From an uncultured Alphaproteobacteria bacterium (lineage in GTDB: Bacteria > Pseudomonadota > Alphaproteobacteria > HIMB59 > GCA-002718135), in contig CACJSL010000004.1 in assembly GCA_902596065.1 (NCBI GenBank), forward strand, positions 1-61,920: a stretch of 61,920 nucleotides of DNA, read 5' to 3'. The position numbers were made by a program, and so were the translations under genes. How positions within the stretch are numbered: position 1 is the first letter of the stretch; every line of letters starts with the position of its first letter. Positions 9,399 to 15,523 of the stretch are shown piece by piece. The notes beneath the pieces are model-generated. The model was not told where the DNA came from, searched no databases, and saw nothing but the letters and a program-made list of their open reading frames with translations.

Positions 9399-9428
9399 CC
9401 TCCTAATGACCTATACAGTTAATAGGTC
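9399..9428 (-). promoter_or_regulatory. Leader hairpin plus strong RBS of the substrate-binding protein
   Basis: On the minus strand a perfect 7-bp inverted repeat (GACCTAT, 7-nt loop, ATAGGTC; 9428 to 9408) sits just before AGGAGG (9404-9399), which is followed by AATT and GTG. A stable hairpin abutting an ideal Shine-Dalgarno suggests either mRNA stabilisation or control of ribosome access. It could also be an operator; sequence alone cannot separate these. Confidence 0.45.
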
Positions 9429-9497
9429 TTAAAATTTTATTTTTATATGTTCGTTATAGTTAAAATTATAAAAAAGGAAATAAATAGTCAGCTTTTC

Positions 9498-9899
9498 TTA
9501 GTTTTTTTTGATTCTAAAAATTAGGAAAATCAAGGATATTGCTAAAATAACAAAAGGAAAGAACCATAAAAAATAATTTTTAATGTTCATTTGGGGCTCA
9601 AAGACTATGTATTCCCCATATCTTTGTACAAGAAATTTAATTATCTCTTTCTCAGTATGTCCACTTTCTAATTTTTGAACTATTATTTTTTTTATATCTT
9701 TTGAAAAGTCAGCATCTGAATCATAAATGCTTTGATTTTGGCAAGTCATACAACGTAATTTTGATGATATTTTTTTTAAATCTTTTTCAGAATATGCATT
9801 TGTAGAACCTGAGAACAGAAATATAAAAAAACAAATCAACAAAAATAAAAAATATTTTAGAAAATTTTCAGTTAAGTAAGGGATAAATATCATTTTCAA
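9498..9899 (-). CDS. ccmH: Cytochrome c-type biogenesis protein CcmH
   Basis: 133 residues: an N-terminal hydrophobic anchor/signal, a short periplasmic three-helix domain with LRCMTCQNQSI (C50 and C53, the conserved LRCxxCQNQ motif), then YGEYIVFEPQM and a C-terminal transmembrane helix. CcmH reduces or holds the apocytochrome CXXCH thiols for heme ligation with CcmF and CcmG. It is the short alphaproteobacterial form without the CcmI-like TPR part, and no ccmI is nearby. Overlaps the end of ccmG by 32 nt; last gene of the ccm operon. Confidence 0.92.
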   Translation of the reverse strand: MKMIFIPYLTENFLKYFLFLLICFFIFLFSGSTNAYSEKDLKKISSKLRCMTCQNQSIYDSDADFSKDIKKIIVQKLESGHTEKEIIKFLVQRYGEYIVFEPQMNIKNYFLWFFPFVILAISLIFLIFRIKKN

Positions 9900-10395
9900 T
9901 AATTTTTTTATCTAATGGGCCTAAGTGTTTATAGATAATTTTTCCGTTTTTATTAATTAAAAAAGTTTCTGGTAGTCCAAAAACTCCAAATTCTAAACCA
10001 ATTAAACCTTGTTTATCATAACCCACAAAATCATAAGGGTTACCATCTTTTTTCAAATAATCTAATGCGTCATTTTTTGAATCTTTATAATCAACTCCAA
10101 TTATAAATAAGTTAGGATACTCTTCTTTGATCGTAAAAAAAAGAGGGTGCTCAATTTTACAAGGAGCACACCAAGACGCAAAAAAATTAACTAAAATCAA
10201 TTTATCATTAAGTTCAATATTTGTTAAAAATTTTTTTTCATCAAATAAATCTGGGATTTTTATTTTTGGTACATCTTCATTTAAAAGAGCGCTAGGAGGT
10301 TTTTTAGGATCTTTGTTTTGTAAGAGATAAAATAATAAAAAACTTGAAATAATTAAAGTTAATATAAATGGTATAATTAATATAATTTTCTTCAT
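9868..10395 (-). CDS. ccmG: Thiol:disulfide oxidoreductase CcmG (DsbE)
   Basis: 175 residues. Membrane anchor at 4-26, then a periplasmic thioredoxin fold with active site WCAPC (C76, C79) inside VNFFASWCAPCKIEHP, followed by GVDYKDSKNDALDYL and the cis-Pro region VFGLPETFLINKNGKI. CcmG keeps apocytochrome c cysteines reduced before heme attachment. It starts 3 nt after ccmF and overlaps ccmH, as expected in System I operons. Confidence 0.94.
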   Translation of the reverse strand: MKKIILIIPFILTLIISSFLLFYLLQNKDPKKPPSALLNEDVPKIKIPDLFDEKKFLTNIELNDKLILVNFFASWCAPCKIEHPLFFTIKEEYPNLFIIGVDYKDSKNDALDYLKKDGNPYDFVGYDKQGLIGLEFGVFGLPETFLINKNGKIIYKHLGPLDKKIIENDIYPLLN

Positions 10396-10398
10396 ACT

Positions 10399-12270
10399 TT
10401 ATACTTTTCGAATGCCCAAAAATCCTGACATAACCATTATTATAACTCCAATCCATATTAAGCTTACCAGAGGGTTTTGGTAAATTTTTACAGACCATAT
10501 CTTATCTTTTTCATTACCGATGATAACATAAAAATCTTGAAACCAACTATGGTATATACCAGCTTCAGTGGTGATCATTTTTGAAACATTATAGTATCTT
10601 TTACTGGGTTTAATTTCAGCTATTTTTTTATTATCTTTATATAGTGAAAATACAGCTACTAATTCTTGGAAATTACTGTCTTGATTTGTTTCTAATTTTA
10701 ACAATGTATATGAGTAATTATTAATTTGTTTTTTTTCATTTATCATAAATGTTTCACTAAATTCAGATTTATAAACACTCGATGTTGTAATTCCCAAAAT
10801 TAATATTCCCACTCCAATATGAGCTAGTAATGCATTATTTTGACTAATAAAATTTCTTAATCCAAATTTTTTATAATTAAAATAAACAGACAACAAAGAT
10901 GAAAATATAATTATCAAACCTAGTGAAATCCCTATAAAACCCCAAACATTAAAAGTATTTAAATAAACAATAATAAAAGATAATAAACTTAGAGCTATGA
11001 AAACAAAAATATAACTTTTATATTTCGGTAACTTATTATTCTGCCATGATAATGCTGGAGCAATACTCATTAGCAAAAAACCAGGAAGCAATATTGGGAG
11101 AGCAGTAGAGTTAAAATATGGAGCTCCAACTGATATTCTTTTATTTGTAATTACTTCAATTACAATTGGGTAAATTGTACCCAATAATATTGTTAAGCAA
11201 GCTATTATCATAACTATATTATTAAATACTAGTGCAGTAGACTTATTTATAAACAAAAGTTTTAATTTTTCTTCTGAATCATCAGTTTTAAAAATGAACA
11301 GTATAAAAGAAAATCCTGTAGAAACTAAAAATATGATTAAAATAAATATGCCTCGAGCAGAATCAGTTGCAAATGAATGTACGCTAGTTAAAATACCTGA
11401 TCGTACTAAAAAGGTGCCAAAAATACTTAGTGAAAAACATAATATAGATAAAAAGACTATCCATCTAATCAGTAATTTTTCCTTTTTTGTTATCATTAAT
11501 GAATGAACAAGTGCCAAACCAGCAATCCAGGGCATTAAGGAAACATTTTCAACAGGGTCCCAAAACCACCATCCCCCCCAACCTAATTCATAGTAGGCCC
11601 AATATGACCCCAAAGCTATTCCTCCAGTAAGCATTGACCAACAAAATAAAGTAAATTTTTTTGCAGTATTCATCCATTCATAATCTATTTGTTTAAATGT
11701 TAATCCAGCTAAAGCCAAACTCAGAATTAATGAAAAACCTACATAGCCAATATACAAAATAGGAGGATGTACCGCTAATGCGGGATCTTGTAAAATAGGG
11801 TTTAGACCCATTCCCTCTTCAAAATTAATTGAATTTATCAAAAATGGATTAGAAGTTAAAATAACAAACACTGCAAAAAGAAGAAAAAGACTAGTCTGAA
11901 AAGTTATAGTTAATTTTTTAATATTATCTTTTAAATTTTTATTGAATATAAAAAATAATGTATAGCCTGACATAATCAACAACCATAAAAGCATTGAGCC
12001 CTCATGGTTCCCCCATGTTCCAGTTATTTTATATAAAATTGGCTTATCAGAATGAGAGTTTTCAAAAACATTTTGATTTGAAAAATCAGAAACTACATAA
12101 GCATATATAAGTGTTAAAAAAGAAACTATAATAAAAAAAAACTTAAAAAAAACTAAATTATAATAAGTTCTACTTATTTGATTTTTGTTATTAAAAAAAT
12201 ATGAAAAAAATATTATTAATCCAATTAAAAAAGAAAATAATAAATTAGCAAATCCTACTAAAGATATCAT
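10399..12270 (-). CDS. ccmF: Heme lyase subunit CcmF
   Basis: Large polytopic inner-membrane protein (about 623 residues) that joins heme from holo-CcmE to apocytochrome c. The WWD heme-handling motif is visible as GWGGWWFWDPVENVSLMPW, with GTWGNHEGSMLLW and AVHPPILYIGYVGFS, all CcmF signatures. The track begins at 12288; I choose ATG at 12270 (MISLVGFANLLFS) because it matches the family N-terminus and gives an ATGA overlap with the ccmE stop. Confidence 0.96.
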   Translation of the reverse strand: MISLVGFANLLFSFLIGLIIFFSYFFNNKNQISRTYYNLVFFKFFFIIVSFLTLIYAYVVSDFSNQNVFENSHSDKPILYKITGTWGNHEGSMLLWLLIMSGYTLFFIFNKNLKDNIKKLTITFQTSLFLLFAVFVILTSNPFLINSINFEEGMGLNPILQDPALAVHPPILYIGYVGFSLILSLALAGLTFKQIDYEWMNTAKKFTLFCWSMLTGGIALGSYWAYYELGWGGWWFWDPVENVSLMPWIAGLALVHSLMITKKEKLLIRWIVFLSILCFSLSIFGTFLVRSGILTSVHSFATDSARGIFILIIFLVSTGFSFILFIFKTDDSEEKLKLLFINKSTALVFNNIVMIIACLTILLGTIYPIVIEVITNKRISVGAPYFNSTALPILLPGFLLMSIAPALSWQNNKLPKYKSYIFVFIALSLLSFIIVYLNTFNVWGFIGISLGLIIIFSSLLSVYFNYKKFGLRNFISQNNALLAHIGVGILILGITTSSVYKSEFSETFMINEKKQINNYSYTLLKLETNQDSNFQELVAVFSLYKDNKKIAEIKPSKRYYNVSKMITTEAGIYHSWFQDFYVIIGNEKDKIWSVKIYQNPLVSLIWIGVIIMVMSGFLGIRKV

Positions 12271-12707
12271 TGGTAGCTTTTGTTCCAATATTTATTTTTT
12301 TCAAGCTGCTTTTTAATAGATGTAGGCATATAGTTTTCGTCATGTTTAGCAAAAACTCGTTCAGCTTTTATGTTGTCAATTTTTATTAATTTTCCTTGTA
12401 CTACTACCCCTTGTTCTTCTCTAAATAAATCAGGCAATATACCTGTGTAACTAACCCTTACATAATTATTATTATCATGGATAATAAAAACATATTTATT
12501 ATCTTCGATATTTTTTAATGAATCTTTTTTTACAATTCCTCCAATGCGAATTGTGTCATTAATTTGAGTTTTTGAATTCAGTAATTCTGAAGGGGTATAA
12601 AAAAAAATTAAATTTTTTTTTGAATTAAAGAGAATAAGAAAAATCGAAGCTGTTAAAAAAATCAACGATAAGAATATAAGTAATAATCTTTGAAATCTTA
12701 AGGACAT
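12267..12707 (-). CDS. ccmE: Periplasmic heme chaperone CcmE
   Basis: 146 residues: N-terminal signal anchor (LLLIFLSLIFLTASIFLILF), then an OB-fold domain with RIGGIVKKDSL, VSYTGILPDLFREEQGVVVQGKL and the heme-binding VFAKHDENYMP, in which H122 is the covalent heme ligand and Y126 the axial one. CcmE takes heme from CcmC/D and passes it to CcmF/H. Overlaps ccmF by 4 nt and begins 7 nt after ccmD. The C-terminus is short, as in many alphaproteobacteria. Confidence 0.96.
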   Translation of the reverse strand: MSLRFQRLLLIFLSLIFLTASIFLILFNSKKNLIFFYTPSELLNSKTQINDTIRIGGIVKKDSLKNIEDNKYVFIIHDNNNYVRVSYTGILPDLFREEQGVVVQGKLIKIDNIKAERVFAKHDENYMPTSIKKQLEKNKYWNKSYQ

Positions 12708-12714
12708 TATTATT

Positions 12715-12813
12715 TTATTTAAGTTTTTTAAGTTTTAAATATGACTGGACTAAGAGCAGAAATAGCAAAATAAAGCTTATAAAATAAGCAAAGAAAATAT
12801 ACCAAAAATACAT
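12715..12813 (-). CDS. ccmD: Heme exporter protein CcmD (32 aa; not in ORF track)
   Basis: Found by translating the ccmC-ccmE gap on the minus strand: MYFWYIFFAYFISFILLFL then LLVQSYLKLKKLK and stop. It is one transmembrane helix preceded by aromatic residues, including the FAY that mirrors the usual VWPAY, and ends in a Lys-rich cytoplasmic tail. That is the CcmD pattern, in the expected slot between ccmC and ccmE. CcmD helps release holo-CcmE from the CcmABC complex. An AAAGGG lies just upstream of the ATG. The 66-aa track ORF 12728-12928 covers the same DNA in another frame and is a shadow. Confidence 0.82.
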   Translation of the reverse strand: MYFWYIFFAYFISFILLFLLLVQSYLKLKKLK

Positions 12814-12878
12814 AAACCCTTTTAACAAAAAAATTATATAATGTAATAATACTTAGATGACCGATCGTCTCATCAAGA

Positions 12879-13571
12879 TTATCTAAGTTTTCTCTTAAGT
12901 ATCTCCGCTTTAATTCTAATAATACCAATTACTATAGCCAATAACATAAGTGCAATAGTCATAATAACCAGAGGCCTTAGCATACTAGGATCAATAGAAG
13001 GAGAAGATAACTTGCTTATACTAGCAGGTTGATGAAGTGTATTCCACCAATCCACAGAAAATTTAATTATTGGGAGGTTAATAGATCCTACTATTATTAA
13101 AACAGCAGTAATTTTTTCGGAAACATTAATATTTGTAATTGAGTTTTTAAGAAAGATTATGATTAAATATAAAAGAAATAAAATTGCTACAGAAGTTAAT
13201 CTTGCGTCCCAAACCCACCAAGTTCCCCACATGGGCTTACCCCACAAAGAGCCAGTAACTATGCATATCAATGTAAATATTGCTCCTATAGGAGCGATGG
13301 CTGAATTAATTATAAAACTAAAATTAATTTTAAAAGCTAATCCTATAATACTATAAAGTGTCATTATTAAAAAAGTCAAAACTGCTATCCACGCAGCAGG
13401 AACATGAATATACATTATCCTAACAGTAGCGCCCTGTTGATAGTCGTTAGGAGATAAAAAAAAAGCAAATACTATCCCAATTAACAAAAATATAGCACTT
13501 AAACAAATTAATGGTTTGAAAACTAGGTCACTAAACTTAATAAAACGATTTGGATTAATTAAAAACTTCAT
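12879..13571 (-). CDS. ccmC: Heme exporter / heme-handling protein CcmC
   Basis: 230 residues with six hydrophobic segments. The tryptophan-rich WWD motif is GTWWVWDARLTS, preceded by GSLWGKPMWG, with conserved histidines in IMYIHVPAAWIAV and WWNTLHQPAS flanking it. CcmC presents heme to CcmE at the periplasmic face. Separated by one base from ccmB; ccmD follows 65 nt downstream. Confidence 0.96.
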   Translation of the reverse strand: MKFLINPNRFIKFSDLVFKPLICLSAIFLLIGIVFAFFLSPNDYQQGATVRIMYIHVPAAWIAVLTFLIMTLYSIIGLAFKINFSFIINSAIAPIGAIFTLICIVTGSLWGKPMWGTWWVWDARLTSVAILFLLYLIIIFLKNSITNINVSEKITAVLIIVGSINLPIIKFSVDWWNTLHQPASISKLSSPSIDPSMLRPLVIMTIALMLLAIVIGIIRIKAEILKRKLR

Positions 13572-13572
13572 A

Positions 13573-14253
13573 TTATTTATTTTGTAATGATATTTTAATA
13601 CATAATCCGCTAGCCCAAGGTGAAATTGCTAGAAAAAAAAACATAATTCCTAAAAGGATATTGATTTGCGCTTTTATAATCTCAATATTATTTGAAACAT
13701 TTACAATATTAACTCCAAATATTATTACTGGAATACTAAATATCATAATAATAAGCCCTCCTATTGAAAAATTTTTTTTATTTAATAAATTCATTGATCC
13801 TGATATTGCAGATATACACGTAATAATAACAGAACCTATTAAAAAACTTAAATAAACTATTTTTAAATTGTCAAATTGCATTTCTAATAAAAGAAAAGCT
13901 ATAGGGAGAATTATAAAAAAAGGAGCTTGAAGAAACATCCATATCGTTAACATTTTAATAAGTGCTATGATTTCATAGGAAAGCCCACTCATATGAATTA
14001 TTATCAAGCTATTGTCATCAAAATCATTCTGAAAAAATTTTTTTATTGAAAGAGTATTGCTTAATAATATTATTGTCCAAATAATACCCACACCAATTTG
14101 GTTAAACAATTCTTTATTTGAACCTACTGCAAAAACAAAAATTATAATACTAAGTATAAAAAATAAAAATATACTTAATATATGAAAGAAACTTCTATAA
14201 TGTATTTTAGACTCTCTTAAAAAAACTCCCAAAATTGAATTGAAGCTACTCAT
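13573..14253 (-). CDS. ccmB: Heme exporter ABC permease CcmB
   Basis: 226-residue polytopic protein beginning FNSILGVFLRESKIHYRS, with about six hydrophobic segments and the region NDFDDNSLIIIHMSGLSYEIIALIKM typical of CcmB (usually D..dGtLe.l.lsp). Partner of the CcmA ATPase in the CcmABCD complex that releases holo-CcmE. Overlaps ccmA by 8 nt, suggesting coupled translation. Confidence 0.93.
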   Translation of the reverse strand: MSSFNSILGVFLRESKIHYRSFFHILSIFLFFILSIIIFVFAVGSNKELFNQIGVGIIWTIILLSNTLSIKKFFQNDFDDNSLIIIHMSGLSYEIIALIKMLTIWMFLQAPFFIILPIAFLLLEMQFDNLKIVYLSFLIGSVIITCISAISGSMNLLNKKNFSIGGLIIMIFSIPVIIFGVNIVNVSNNIEIIKAQINILLGIMFFFLAISPWASGLCIKISLQNK

Positions 14254-14863
14254 TGATTTCCAAATTTACAGTATTAATATTAGGAATAGTTGGTAATGTA
14301 TGGGAAGTAAAAATCACCATACCACTTAAATCTAGGTGATTAGTTATTGTTTGAATAATTATTTCAACAGATTTTAAATCTAGACCTATAAAAGGCTCAT
14401 CTAGAACCCAAAGTTTTTTTTGTTCAATAATTAACCTAATTAGTTCTAGTTTTTTAATTTCTCCAAAAGATAGATGAATAGTAGAAGTATTTTTATATTC
14501 TAACAATCCTAAAACTTCTAATATTGATTCTATTTCATTAATCTTAATTTGTGATGAAAAAATTTTCTTCCAAAAAATTATATTTTCATAGACTGTTAAA
14601 TTTTCATTAGAAGTATTTTGATCCAAAATAAAAGTTATATTTTTACAATAATCATAATGATTTTTTTTTATATTTTTCCCATTCCAAAAAATTTCACCAT
14701 CATCTGGATTTAAAATCTTACATATAATTTTTAATAATGTTGTTTTACCAACACCATTATTCCCAGTTAGATGAATTATTCCTTTGGGAGGTAAAGATAA
14801 ATTTACATCTTTTAAAATGGCTTTACTTTGACGACTGAAATAAATATTATTAACGAGAAGCAT
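14246..14863 (-). CDS. ccmA: Heme exporter ATP-binding protein CcmA
   Basis: 205-residue ABC ATPase: Walker A GNNGVGKT (34-41), Walker B LWVLDEPF and His-switch FTSHT. The signature is LSFGE rather than LSxGQ, a small departure also found in some CcmA proteins. ATP hydrolysis drives release of heme-loaded CcmE. It is first in the operon ccmABCDEFGH; a terminator about 40 nt upstream isolates it from the histone-like gene, so a promoter should lie in that short gap. Confidence 0.94.
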   Translation of the reverse strand: MLLVNNIYFSRQSKAILKDVNLSLPPKGIIHLTGNNGVGKTTLLKIICKILNPDDGEIFWNGKNIKKNHYDYCKNITFILDQNTSNENLTVYENIIFWKKIFSSQIKINEIESILEVLGLLEYKNTSTIHLSFGEIKKLELIRLIIEQKKLWVLDEPFIGLDLKSVEIIIQTITNHLDLSGMVIFTSHTLPTIPNINTVNLEINE

Positions 14864-14904
14864 TTCTTTGATCCATAATCTCTTTATTAGCCTTAGACAA
14901 CAAT

Positions 14905-14930
14905 AAAAAACGGGGCCTTAAGACCCCGTT
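14905..14930 (-). terminator. Rho-independent terminator after the histone-like gene
   Basis: On the minus strand AACGGGG, then U, CUUAAG, G, then CCCCGUU form a nine-base-pair stem including one G-U wobble, followed by a run of six U. The wobble and the T-run both favour the minus strand. It lies between the histone-like gene and ccmA. Confidence 0.85.
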
Positions 14931-14997
14931 ATTTGAGATAAAATCTCTATTTTTAAGAAAAAGAAAACTTAAATTAAGCTTTCTATTAAAAAAGAAA

Positions 14998-15195
14998 CTA
15001 TCTTCTTCTTTTCTTAGCTGCTTTTTTCTTTTTTTTCTTAGCTGCTTTTTTCTTTTTCTTAGGTGCAGCTTTTTTCTTTTTCTTAGGTGCAGCTTTTTTC
15101 TTTTTCTTAGCTGCCTTTTTTCTCTTAGGTGCAGCTTTTCTTTTTCTTGGTGCAGCTTTTCTTTTCTTAGCTGCCTTCTTTTTCTTCTTTGCCAT
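14998..15195 (-). CDS. Lysine/alanine-rich histone H1-like protein
   Basis: 65 residues made almost wholly of Lys, Ala, Pro and Arg, in imperfect repeats of the type KKKKKAAPKKKKKAAP, ending AAKKRRR. Such proteins resemble the C-terminal tail of histone H1 and bind DNA or RNA by charge; a nucleoid-compaction role is inferred. The track start (15288) adds 31 unrelated residues. I choose ATG 15195 (MAKKKKKAAKKRK) because AAGGAGC sits 7-10 nt upstream and the composition changes abruptly there. Monocistronic, with its own structured leader and terminator. Confidence 0.8.
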   Translation of the reverse strand: MAKKKKKAAKKRKAAPRKRKAAPKRKKAAKKKKKAAPKKKKKAAPKKKKKAAKKKKKKAAKKRRR

Positions 15196-15201
15196 TTGAT
15201 G

Positions 15202-15259
15202 CTCCTTGTGTTGGGTTAAGTGGAGGAACCTCCCTCCATCATCACTTAAAAAAAGTGAT
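15202..15259 (-). promoter_or_regulatory. Structured 5' leader of the histone-like gene
   Basis: Reading 5'->3' on the minus strand: ATCACTT-loop-AAGTGAT (perfect 7-bp hairpin, 15259-15241), then GGAGG-TT-CCTCC (15233-15222), then CACTT, then the true Shine-Dalgarno AAGGAGC (15207-15201 area). The AAGTG arm of the first hairpin can also pair with the CACTT after the second hairpin, so two alternative folds are possible. This may regulate translation or stabilise the mRNA. Fold and strand are read from sequence; regulation is inference. Confidence 0.45.
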
Positions 15260-15523
15260 AAACATAAAAGGCTATCTTTTTTTCCCAAAACTTACGGAAA
15301 ATGTCAACGATATAGTAGATTTTAAAAATTAATCTAAAAAATATCAATTTTAAATTTAATTATATATTTTTTAGTACTAATTTTTTTAAAAAAAGTTTTT
15401 TTTATCAAATAGTACAAATTTTTCGCAGAAATCTTATATTTTATTCACTTTTATATATACTTTATCTCTTTGACATAATATTTATATTAAAAAAGAAAAT
15501 GAATTTAATTTTCTTTAATTAAC
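15260..15523. other. Divergent intergenic region between the histone-like gene and acnA
   Basis: About 264 nt of very A+T-rich DNA that must contain promoters for both divergent genes. A TTGACA at 15470-15475 is correctly oriented for acnA, but no acceptable -10 lies 16-18 nt after it. No ORF, repeat or strong hairpin seen here beyond the leader element described separately. Confidence 0.4.

Noticed and set aside
10304-10498. 64-aa ORF overlapping ccmF/ccmG
   Set aside because: Lies inside two well-supported ccm genes in a different frame.
12728-12928. 66-aa minus-strand ORF in the ccmC-ccmE gap
   Set aside because: It overlaps the end of ccmC and runs through ccmD in another frame; the 32-aa ccmD frame has the expected single helix and Lys-rich tail.
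15470-15475. TTGACA upstream of acnA as a -35 box
   Set aside because: No acceptable -10 at 16-18 nt; TATATT occurs only about 8 nt downstream.
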